DNA of 8,864 bases, taken from assembly GCA_002697505.1 (NCBI GenBank), contig NZWA01000070.1, positions 1-8,864 on the forward strand. Direction: 5' to 3'. Made by a program: the position numbers and the translations under genes. Source of the DNA: Flavobacteriales bacterium. GTDB lineage: Bacteria > Bacteroidota > Bacteroidia > Flavobacteriales > BACL11. Under the pieces are notes generated by a model, which was not told the origin of the DNA, did no database searches, and saw nothing but the letters and a program-made list of their open reading frames with translations. Shown here piece after piece: positions 1 to 6,476 of the stretch. How positions within the stretch are numbered: position 1 is the first letter of the stretch; every line of letters starts with the position of its first letter.

Positions 1-1
1 A

Positions 2-700
2 ACAAGTTTAGTAGTTCCAAATTCAACAAAATCTATAATTACGGAATCGTTTAGATCATTAAGAACAAATATTCAATATATAGCAGCGGATAAAACAAAA
101 AAAATTATATCCGTTACATCTTCAATTGGAGGAGAAGGCAAGACATTTGTTACAATGAACTTAGCCTCGATTTTTGCTCTATCTAATCATAAAACGGTAT
201 TAATTGGCGGGGATTTAAGAAAGCCTAAACTTCACAATAGTTTTAAAGTGGATAAAAATCAAGGACTAAGTAATTATCTAATCAATAAATCAAATTTAGA
301 AAACATAATAAATAAGACAAATATTAAAACTTTAGATGTAATTGCTTCAGGACCAATACCTCCAAATCCAGCAGAACTATTGGATAGCCCTAAAATGAAC
401 GAATTGTTAACTATTTTAAATGAAAAATACGATTATGTAATTATTGATACTCCTCCTATTGGTTTAGTAACTGATGGTGTTATATTAATGCAATATGCAG
501 ATGCTAATCTATACATTGTTAGACATAATTATTCAAAAATTAAATCTTTAAGTGTAGTAAATAATATTTCTAAAAATAAAAACATATCAAATTTAAATAT
601 TGTTATTAATGATTACACACAAAATGAAGGATATGGGTACGGATATGGTTATGGATATGGAAATGATGGGTACGGATATTATGAAAAAGATGATGAATAA
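2..700 (+). CDS. Wzc/CapB-type tyrosine kinase domain (polysaccharide export), 5' partial
   Basis: This is the cytoplasmic C-terminal part of a bacterial tyrosine (BY) kinase, which autophosphorylates a C-terminal tyrosine cluster and regulates polysaccharide chain length and export at the inner membrane. The reading frame is open from base 2, giving 232 visible residues; the N-terminal Wzz-like membrane domain lies off the window. The ATG at 155 is internal, because the nucleotide-binding motif lies before it. In visible numbering: an EX2RX2R oligomerisation motif (E15, R18, R21), Walker A SIGGEGKT (41-48), Walker A' VLIGGDLRK (D71), the SGPIPPNPAELL segment (116-127), and Walker B YVIIDTPP (D149). 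The protein ends with a Gly-Tyr repeat holding eight tyrosines before an acidic EKDDE end, the expected autophosphorylation tail. Walker A, A' and B are all intact, so the kinase looks active. Its polysaccharide locus presumably lies to the left. A ParA/MinD ATPase is excluded by the tail and the EX2RX2R motif. Confidence 0.93.
   Translation, partial: TSLVVPNSTKSIITESFRSLRTNIQYIAADKTKKIISVTSSIGGEGKTFVTMNLASIFALSNHKTVLIGGDLRKPKLHNSFKVDKNQGLSNYLINKSNLENIINKTNIKTLDVIASGPIPPNPAELLDSPKMNELLTILNEKYDYVIIDTPPIGLVTDGVILMQYADANLYIVRHNYSKIKSLSVVNNISKNKNISNLNIVINDYTQNEGYGYGYGYGYGNDGYGYYEKDDE
629..658 (+). repeat. (GGN-TAY)x5 hexanucleotide repeat encoding the Gly-Tyr tail
   Basis: Five tandem copies of a six-base unit encode (Gly-Tyr)5 at the C-terminus of the tyrosine kinase; a further GYGYY follows at 668-682. 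The third codon positions differ between copies (GGA/GGG/GGT, TAT/TAC), so the array is conserved at the protein level rather than being a freshly expanded perfect repeat. Being in-frame hexamers, copy-number changes would alter the number of phosphorylatable tyrosines without a frameshift. Confidence 0.85.
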
Positions 701-718
701 ATTTAATATGCTTTTTGT

Positions 719-2179
719 ATGTGTAACAAAAAGATAACACTTCCTATTGCTTTAACACCCATAATATTATTAATTTTTTTATTGATAATTAACATAATTA
801 TTTTTGATAGTGCTATAAGCATTGCAGGCCAACTTTCACTAATTATTTCTTCCATAATAACAATTTTTATTGGACTACAATACAAAATAAAATGGCAAGA
901 TATTCTTTATGCGATTAAAAAAAATATTAGAACTGTTATACCAGCACTAATTTTGCTTTTATTAATTGGTGGTTTATCAGGAACTTGGTTAATTTCCGGC
1001 ATAATACCTGCAATGATATTTTATGGATTAAAAATATTAAATCCAGATAGTTTCCTATTTATTGTCGCAATAATTTCTGCAATTATATCTGTAGCGACCG
1101 GAAGCTCATGGAGTACAATAGCTACTGTTGGAATAGCATTTTTAGGTATTGGAACTGCAATAGGAATTCCTACAGGAATAGTAGCAGGAGCTATTATTTC
1201 AGGGGCATATTTTGGGGATAAAATGTCACCATTATCAGAAACAACTAATATGGCTGCAGCTGTTTGTGAGGTAAATTTATTTGATCATATAAAATATATG
1301 ATGTACACCACCATACCTTCTTTTTTAATTACGCTAATTATATTTTTAATAATAGGACTAAATTTTGAAACTAATATTTCATCTCATCAAATTGATGAGG
1401 CTTTAAATATTATATCAAATAAATTTGAAATCAATTTATGGCTTTTTCTTGTTCCTATATCTGTAATAATTTTAATTATAAACAGAGTGAGTGCTGTAAA
1501 ATCATTATTTGTAGGAACTTTACTTGGAAGCGTATTTGCAATTATCTTTCAACAAGATATTTTATTTGAGATTTCTAATTTGAACAAGAAAAATTTCATT
1601 TCACTACTATCTGCTAATTTAAATGCAATAACCGGAGATATTAATTTTTCCCAAATTAACACTGATATAAACGAAGTGTTTAATATTCCTGAAGATGAAA
1701 GATCAAGCCTATTAAAATCAAGTGGAATGTATGGGATGCTTAATACTATTTTACTTATGATTTGTGCAATGATATTTAGTGGATGTATTGAAAGCACCAA
1801 AATACTTACAACAATTTCAAAACCGATAATTAGATATGCAAAAACAAACAGCAAGTTAATTGGAGCTAATGTCGGGACGTGTGTTTTCTTTAATATAACA
1901 ACATGTGATCAGTATATGAGTCTTGTAGTTCCAGGGAGAATGTTTTCCGGTTCATACAAAGACAATAAACTAGCACCTGAAAACCTTAGCAGAACAATAG
2001 AAGATAGTGGAACTGTGACTTCTGTTTTGATTCCATGGAATTCATGCGGCGCAACACAGTCAGCTGTTTTGGGTATAGCAACTTTAACTTATCTTCCATT
2101 TTGTTTTTTTAATATATTATCGCCAATAATGACACTAGTTTTTTCTCGATATGCGATCAAAATAAAAAAACTTAATTGA
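719..2179 (+). CDS. nhaC: Na+/H+ antiporter, NhaC family
   Basis: This is a 486-residue polytopic inner-membrane protein of the NhaC family, which exchanges cytoplasmic Na+ for external H+ in pH and sodium homeostasis. The first hydrophobic helix starts at about residue 8, and roughly eleven or twelve hydrophobic segments follow. Family landmarks are TGSSWST (127-133), GAYFGDKMSPLSETTN (162-177, with the charged D167/K168 pair), CDQYMSL (396-402), and GTVTSVLIPWNSCGA (431-445); length is normal. The hydrophilic stretch at about 290-340 lies between the two halves. The ATG at 719 is the first possible start after an in-frame stop at 704 and has no Shine-Dalgarno sequence. It lies 18 bases after the kinase, so read-through is possible although the functions are unrelated. 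The 3' end overlaps the convergent cysteine desulfurase by 8 bases. Some NhaC relatives exchange malate/lactate or other ions, so the substrate is not certain. Confidence 0.92.
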   Translation: MCNKKITLPIALTPIILLIFLLIINIIIFDSAISIAGQLSLIISSIITIFIGLQYKIKWQDILYAIKKNIRTVIPALILLLLIGGLSGTWLISGIIPAMIFYGLKILNPDSFLFIVAIISAIISVATGSSWSTIATVGIAFLGIGTAIGIPTGIVAGAIISGAYFGDKMSPLSETTNMAAAVCEVNLFDHIKYMMYTTIPSFLITLIIFLIIGLNFETNISSHQIDEALNIISNKFEINLWLFLVPISVIILIINRVSAVKSLFVGTLLGSVFAIIFQQDILFEISNLNKKNFISLLSANLNAITGDINFSQINTDINEVFNIPEDERSSLLKSSGMYGMLNTILLMICAMIFSGCIESTKILTTISKPIIRYAKTNSKLIGANVGTCVFFNITTCDQYMSLVVPGRMFSGSYKDNKLAPENLSRTIEDSGTVTSVLIPWNSCGATQSAVLGIATLTYLPFCFFNILSPIMTLVFSRYAIKIKKLN

Positions 2180-3305
2180 AAATATTCTTTAATTTTTGAA
2201 TAGTAAAATCTATATCATCAAAAGTGTTATATTTTGAAAAGGAAAATCTAATTCCAGTTCTTTTAGCATTTGGATCAAAATAAGATAATACATGTGAGCC
2301 TTTATTTGATCCAGAAGCACACGCACTCCCACCACTACAAGAAACTCCTGCAATATCTAAATTAAATAATAGCATCTCACTATTTTTTGTTAATGGAAAG
2401 CTAACAGTAAGAACCGTATAAAGGCTATTATCCAAATCATTACTATTAGAAAAAAATTGTACATCAGGAATATATAATTTTAACTTCTCAATCATATAAG
2501 ATTTTAATTTTTTAATATATATCATATCATTATCTAAATTCTCATATGCTAATTGCATAGCTTTAGCTAAAGCTGAAATTGAATGAATATTTTCAGTTCC
2601 GGCACGCATATTTCTTTCTTGAGCACCACCAATAATAAAAGGAGAAATTTTGACATTATCAGAAATATAAATAAATCCTATTCCTTTTGGGCCATGAAAT
2701 TTATGAGCAGATGCAGCTAAAAAATCTATATTGATTTTTTGTAAATCTATGTGATAGTGTCCGATTGTTTGCACTGTATCGGAATGAAAAATAGCATTAT
2801 AATTTTGACAAATAAGACCTATTTTCTTTATATCTTGAATTACACCGACTTCATTATTTGCATGCATGATAGAAACAAACGTTCTTGAATTGTTTTCTAA
2901 TAAATTTTTTAAATCAGAAAAAGACACAAGGCCATTTTTATCCAATTTGACATATGAAAGTTTTATTTTATTTTCTTTTGCTAATTTTTCTAAAGGATAT
3001 AAAACTGCATGATGTGAAATTCTTGATGTTATTGCATGCTTAATATTATAGTTTTCAATACTCATTTTAATTGCCATATTATCTGATTCTGTTCCTCCAG
3101 ATGTAAAAAAAATGTTTCGCGGATATGTATTTAATATTTTAGCAATTATTGTTCTAGATTCCTCAACAATAGTTTTAGATTTTCTTCCTTCAGAATGAGT
3201 TGATGATGGATTAGCAAACTGATGTTTCATTAAAGAGGACATCAATTCAATAATTTCTTTTGAAATGGGAGTAGTGGCTGCATTATCTAAATATACTCTT
3301 TTCAT
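2172..3305 (-). CDS. Cysteine desulfurase, class I (IscS/NifS type)
   Basis: This PLP enzyme converts cysteine to alanine and passes a persulfide to Fe-S cluster or tRNA-thiolation partners in the cytoplasm. It has 377 residues, slightly shorter than E. coli IscS. Motifs in order: YLDNAATTP (5-13), NPSSTH (32-37), TSGGTESDN (68-76), SHHAVL (97-102, with H98 in the cofactor-stacking position), MHANNEVG (147-154), HSDTVQ (174-179), SAHKFHGPKG with the Schiff-base lysine K202, RAGTEN, and the class I active-site loop GGSACASGS with catalytic C329. The residue before H98 is Ser where IscS has Glu. The start codon overlaps the glmM stop as ATGA, so translation is probably coupled. No iscU, sufE or thiI is adjacent, so the sulfur acceptor cannot be named and I withhold iscS as a symbol. 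The 3' end overlaps nhaC by 8 bases. Confidence 0.93.
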   Translation of the reverse strand: MKRVYLDNAATTPISKEIIELMSSLMKHQFANPSSTHSEGRKSKTIVEESRTIIAKILNTYPRNIFFTSGGTESDNMAIKMSIENYNIKHAITSRISHHAVLYPLEKLAKENKIKLSYVKLDKNGLVSFSDLKNLLENNSRTFVSIMHANNEVGVIQDIKKIGLICQNYNAIFHSDTVQTIGHYHIDLQKINIDFLAASAHKFHGPKGIGFIYISDNVKISPFIIGGAQERNMRAGTENIHSISALAKAMQLAYENLDNDMIYIKKLKSYMIEKLKLYIPDVQFFSNSNDLDNSLYTVLTVSFPLTKNSEMLLFNLDIAGVSCSGGSACASGSNKGSHVLSYFDPNAKRTGIRFSFSKYNTFDDIDFTIQKLKNIFN

Positions 3306-4708
3306 GTAGTAGTAAGTTCAATAAAGTTTATAATTTCTTCAGCTAATTTTTGTGATTTCCTTTCAGATGTACTTTCAGCATATATTCTGATTATGGGCTC
3401 AGTATTTGATTTCCTTAAATGGATCCACTCATTGTCAAGGATAATTTTTACACCATCAATTGTATTAATTTTATATTTCTTATACTTTTTAGTAACTGAA
3501 CTAAACACAGCATCTAAATCAACTGATTTATCTAATTTAATCTTGTTCTTTGAAATAAAATAATTAGGATAGGATTTTCTTAACTCACTTGATTTAATTT
3601 TCTTTTTAGCTAAGAAAGTTAAAAATAATGCTACTCCAACTAATGCATCTCTACCATAATGTATTGAAGGGTAAATGACACCTCCATTACCCTCACCTCC
3701 AATTACAGCATTTGTTTCTTTCATTTTTTGCACAACATTTACCTCACCTACTGCAGATGTATTATATTCACAATCATATTTTTCTGTAATATCTTTAAGG
3801 GCCTGTGTCGATGATAAATTAGACACAGTATTTCCAGGAGTATTTTGTAATATATAATCTGAAACAGCAACAAGAGTATATTCTTCACCGAACATGCTGC
3901 CATCTTCGCAAATAAATGCTAATCTATCTACATCAGGATCTACAACTATACCTAAATCTGCTCTTTTCTTTACAACTAGATTTGAAACATCTACTAAATT
4001 TTCAGGCAATGGTTCAGGATTATGTGGAAACTTCCCATTTGGCTCACAGTATAATTTTATACATTGGACACCTAGTTTATTTAATAGTTGTGGTATAATA
4101 ATACCTCCTGTTGAATTTACTGCATCAAGAACAACTTTAAATTTTGCAGATTTTATTAAATCAACATCAACTAATGGTAAATTTAAAATCTTATTAATGT
4201 GAATATCGTTATAATTATCAATTTTAATGTAGTTACCAAGAAAATCAACTTTATTATATAAATAATTTTCTTGTTTTGCAAAACCTAAAATTTTATTTCC
4301 ATCTTCATTTGACAAAAACTCCCCTTTATTATTTAGAAGTTTAAGAGCATTCCATTGCTTAGGGTTATGACTTGCAGTAATTATTATACCTCCTACTGCT
4401 TTCTCCAAAATTACTGCCATCTCAACAGTTGGAGTTGTTGAAAGACCCAAATCTTTAACATTCAATCCACAAGACATCAAAACTCCTGATACAATATTTC
4501 GCACCATCAGACCTGAAATTCTTGCATCTCGTCCTATAACTATTGTGTTTTTATTTTCATTATTGTTAGAAATTATCTTATTTTGTTTACTTTTAATAAA
4601 ATTTGCATAAGCAGTTGTAAATCTAACTATATCAACAGGCGATAATGAATCACCAACCATACCTCCAATTGTTCCTCTGATTCCTGAAATAGATGTTATT
4701 AAAGTCAT
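3302..4708 (-). CDS. glmM: Phosphoglucosamine mutase (alpha-D-phosphohexomutase family)
   Basis: The likely reaction is glucosamine-6-phosphate to glucosamine-1-phosphate, the step before GlmU in UDP-GlcNAc synthesis for peptidoglycan and surface glycans. It has 468 residues and all four hexomutase domains. The start MTLITSISGIRGTIGG is typical of Bacteroidota homologues. Other landmarks are the GRDAR motif (59-63), the phosphoserine loop TASHNP with catalytic S113, the Mg2+-binding DPDVDR (D257, D259, D261), the sugar-specificity loop GEGNGG (E339-G343), and the phosphate-binding loop RKSNTEP (432-438). The sugar loop differs from the GEQSGH of proteobacterial GlmM and the GEMSAH of phosphomannomutases, so a broader or different sugar specificity is possible; hexomutase identity is certain. 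The gene lies 3' of a divergent promoter, with an A-rich stretch just before the ATG and no Shine-Dalgarno sequence. It overlaps the downstream cysteine desulfurase by four bases. Confidence 0.9.
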   Translation of the reverse strand: MTLITSISGIRGTIGGMVGDSLSPVDIVRFTTAYANFIKSKQNKIISNNNENKNTIVIGRDARISGLMVRNIVSGVLMSCGLNVKDLGLSTTPTVEMAVILEKAVGGIIITASHNPKQWNALKLLNNKGEFLSNEDGNKILGFAKQENYLYNKVDFLGNYIKIDNYNDIHINKILNLPLVDVDLIKSAKFKVVLDAVNSTGGIIIPQLLNKLGVQCIKLYCEPNGKFPHNPEPLPENLVDVSNLVVKKRADLGIVVDPDVDRLAFICEDGSMFGEEYTLVAVSDYILQNTPGNTVSNLSSTQALKDITEKYDCEYNTSAVGEVNVVQKMKETNAVIGGEGNGGVIYPSIHYGRDALVGVALFLTFLAKKKIKSSELRKSYPNYFISKNKIKLDKSVDLDAVFSSVTKKYKKYKINTIDGVKIILDNEWIHLRKSNTEPIIRIYAESTSERKSQKLAEEIINFIELTTT

Positions 4709-4722
4709 GCTTTTTTTTATAA

Positions 4723-4730
4723 CAAAACTA
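4723..4730 (-). promoter_or_regulatory. -7 element TAGTTTTG for glmM-cysteine desulfurase operon
   Basis: Read on the minus strand these bases are TAGTTTTG, a full match to the Bacteroidota TAnnTTTG -7 consensus. Transcription would begin near 4719, giving a leader of about eleven A-rich bases before the glmM ATG. No clear TTG -33 element is found at the usual distance upstream, so the assignment rests on the -7 match and its position. Confidence 0.55.
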
Positions 4731-4762
4731 CATAATTAAAATTATTGTTACTTAACTATTGT

Positions 4763-4770
4763 TATCTTTG
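4763..4770 (+). promoter_or_regulatory. -7 element TATCTTTG for the comA-like operon
   Basis: The bases are TATCTTTG, a full match to the Bacteroidota TAnnTTTG -7 consensus. A TTG lies at 4745-4747, but the 15-base spacer is shorter than the roughly 19-21 usual for a -33 element. With the final G near -4, transcription should start at about 4774, immediately before the ATG at 4775, which implies a leaderless or almost leaderless mRNA. Confidence 0.6.
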
Positions 4771-4774
4771 TTTA

Positions 4775-5533
4775 ATGTTAAATATATTATCTCAAATACC
4801 CGCAAGATTTAAAAAACCTAGAAAAAAAGGATTAACAATGATGATGGATAAAGGTTTAAGTTTTAATCAAGCCAAAGAATTTCTTGAAACTTGCTCAGAA
4901 TACACTGATATCATTAAATTAGGATTTGGAACAAGTTTAATAACTCCAAACGTTAAAAATAAAATCAAACTGTATCAAGAAAATAATATCCACGTTTATT
5001 TAGGTGGAACATTGTTTGAAGCATTTGTTATTAGAAATCAAATTGAGGAATACAAAAAACTTTTAAAAAAATTAGACTTAAACATGGTTGAAATATCCGA
5101 CGGTAGCATTAATTTAAATCATAAAACAAAGTGTAATTATATTAAAGATTTTAGTAAAAATTTTACAGTTCTTAGTGAAATAGGTAGCAAGTCAGATAAT
5201 CAAGTCATTGCTAGTGATTGGACAATACAAATGAAAAATGAGTTAGAAGCTGGTAGCTGGAAAGTAATTGCCGAAGCTAGAGAAAGTGGAAATATAGGTG
5301 TTTTTGATAATTTAGGTCAAACAAAAACTGATTTAGTTGACAAAATTGTAAATGACATTGATGAATCAAAAATTATTTGGGAAACACCACAAAAAACACA
5401 ACAAGTTTGGTTTATCAATAAATTTGGAACTAATGTCAATCTTGCAAACATCTCTCATTCTGACATAATCCCTCTTGAAACTCTAAGACTTGGGATCAGA
5501 GGTGATACACTTAATAATTTTATAACTAATTAA
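4775..5533 (+). CDS. ComA-like phosphosulfolactate synthase
   Basis: The family (PF02679) joins sulfite to phosphoenolpyruvate to form (R)-phosphosulfolactate, the first step of coenzyme M synthesis in methanogens and of sulfolactate synthesis in Bacillus (YitD). The 252 residues form a TIM barrel. Conserved segments are KPRKKGLTMMMDKGLS (14-29), DIIKLGFGTS (45-54), YLGGTLFE (75-82), VEISDGSI (105-112), LSEIGSK (133-139) and VIAEARESG (164-172). I chose the ATG at 4775: homologues recalled from Flavobacteriia begin only a few residues before the PAR-x-KPR segment, and the -7 element at 4763-4770 leaves no room for the in-frame TTG at 4745. It heads a rightward operon and the next gene starts 10 bases on. 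ComB and ComC homologues are absent here. The reaction in Bacteroidota is inferred from the family; a link to sulfonates such as sulfolactate or sulfonolipid precursors is plausible but unproven. Confidence 0.88.
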   Translation: MLNILSQIPARFKKPRKKGLTMMMDKGLSFNQAKEFLETCSEYTDIIKLGFGTSLITPNVKNKIKLYQENNIHVYLGGTLFEAFVIRNQIEEYKKLLKKLDLNMVEISDGSINLNHKTKCNYIKDFSKNFTVLSEIGSKSDNQVIASDWTIQMKNELEAGSWKVIAEARESGNIGVFDNLGQTKTDLVDKIVNDIDESKIIWETPQKTQQVWFINKFGTNVNLANISHSDIIPLETLRLGIRGDTLNNFITN

Positions 5534-5543
5534 TAATTATTAA

Positions 5544-6476
5544 GTGTTAAAAATAAAGAAGGTACATATCAAAAAAAATCAAAAACTAATTTTATTTCTT
5601 AAAGGAATTGCAATGGGTGTAGCTAATATTATTCCTGGAGTTTCTGGCGGTACTATCGCTTTGGTTACTAATATTTATGAAAGACTTATTAATGCACTTA
5701 AGAAGTTTGATTTAACTGCTATTAAGCTTTTACTGTCAATGGAGTTTAAAAAGTTTGCTGAACATACGGATTTAATTTTTCTGACTTGGTTATTTAGTGG
5801 AAGTATATTTGGTGTATTTAGCGTTGCTAAGTTATTTGAATATATGTTTGAATTTTATCCAATTATGATATGGTCTTTCTTCTTTGGACTAATTTTAGCA
5901 TCTGTATACTTTATAGGTAAAAAAATTAATAATTGGAGTATTTATAATTTTATAATTTTCATTTTCGGTGCTATTGTTGCAACGTCTCTTTTATTTTTAG
6001 AACCTGCAAATGAAAACGACAACCTACTATTTATAATACTATGTGGAATTATCGGAGTTAGTGGAATGATGCTTCCTGGTCTATCAGGTTCTTTTATTTT
6101 AATTCTAATGGGAAATTATGAGTTAATTTTAGTTTCTGCGATATCAGAATTTAATTATATAATTCTACCTTTTTTTTTAATAGGATCAGTTTTAGGATTA
6201 GTAATATTTTCACATATTATTGCTCATTTGTTAAAGAAGTACAAAGATCAAACATTATCTATTTTAACAGGTTTCATCTCTGGATCTCTATTAATTGTAT
6301 GGCCATGGAAAAAAATAAAAAGTTCTGATATTTCAATAGAGAACAAAGACAACTTGTTAGCATATACCTGGTCTCTTCCTGAAAATTTAAGTCTTGAATC
6401 ACTTTTCTCTCTATGTTTGATGTTTTTTGGTTTTGTGATAGTTTATTTACTCGAAAATATTGACAAAGGAAAATGA
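5544..6476 (+). CDS. popT: DUF368 membrane protein, PopT-type undecaprenyl-phosphate translocase
   Basis: DUF368 (PF04018) proteins were recently shown in other bacteria to return undecaprenyl phosphate (C55-P) across the inner membrane, recycling the lipid carrier of peptidoglycan and surface polysaccharides. This one has 310 residues and about eight hydrophobic stretches. Two related re-entrant motifs, ANIIPGVSGGT (27-37) and MMLPGLSGSF (175-184), mark the pseudo-twofold internal repeat typical of the family, and both are intact. The start is GTG, the first codon after an in-frame stop (5541-5543). No other ATG, GTG or TTG occurs before Met24, and starting there would cut the first helix before the first motif. 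It lies 10 bases after the comA-like gene and its stop overlaps the aroE start (ATGA). The symbol rests on family membership; function in this organism is inferred. Confidence 0.87.
   Translation: MLKIKKVHIKKNQKLILFLKGIAMGVANIIPGVSGGTIALVTNIYERLINALKKFDLTAIKLLLSMEFKKFAEHTDLIFLTWLFSGSIFGVFSVAKLFEYMFEFYPIMIWSFFFGLILASVYFIGKKINNWSIYNFIIFIFGAIVATSLLFLEPANENDNLLFIILCGIIGVSGMMLPGLSGSFILILMGNYELILVSAISEFNYIILPFFLIGSVLGLVIFSHIIAHLLKKYKDQTLSILTGFISGSLLIVWPWKKIKSSDISIENKDNLLAYTWSLPENLSLESLFSLCLMFFGFVIVYLLENIDKGK

Larger units (their letters stand above)
4709..4774. promoter_or_regulatory. Divergent intergenic promoter region (glmM / comA-like operon)
   Basis: This 66-base gap is the only non-coding stretch of any size in the window and separates two divergent operons. 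It contains one perfect Bacteroidota -7 element on each strand, centred about 40 bases apart with transcription directed outward, so the two promoters' upstream halves overlap. The rest is A/T-rich, with an 8-base T run at 4711-4718 that becomes an A-rich leader for glmM. I see no convincing operator palindrome or riboswitch. Confidence 0.65.

Noticed and set aside
708..737. Short ATG frame just before nhaC (nine codons) as a leader peptide
   Set aside because: It overlaps the nhaC start out of frame, has no regulatory codon pattern or hairpin, and no ribosome site.
1549..1854. Minus-strand 101-residue open frame
   Set aside because: Antisense shadow of nhaC with no recognisable motif and no promoter or start context.
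2171..2200. Bidirectional terminator between nhaC and the cysteine desulfurase
   Set aside because: The only pairing is a few A/T bases with mismatches (AATTGAA/TTC..AATT); no GC-rich stem.
3675..4202. Plus-strand open frames at 3675-3857, 3894-4202 and 3916-4098
   Set aside because: All lie antisense within glmM, whose catalytic motifs cover the same bases; their translations resemble no family I know.
4745..4774. In-frame TTG start adding ten residues to the ComA-like protein
   Set aside because: The -7 element TATCTTTG lies inside this stretch, so it would be untranscribed. The extra residues are also absent from homologues as I recall them.
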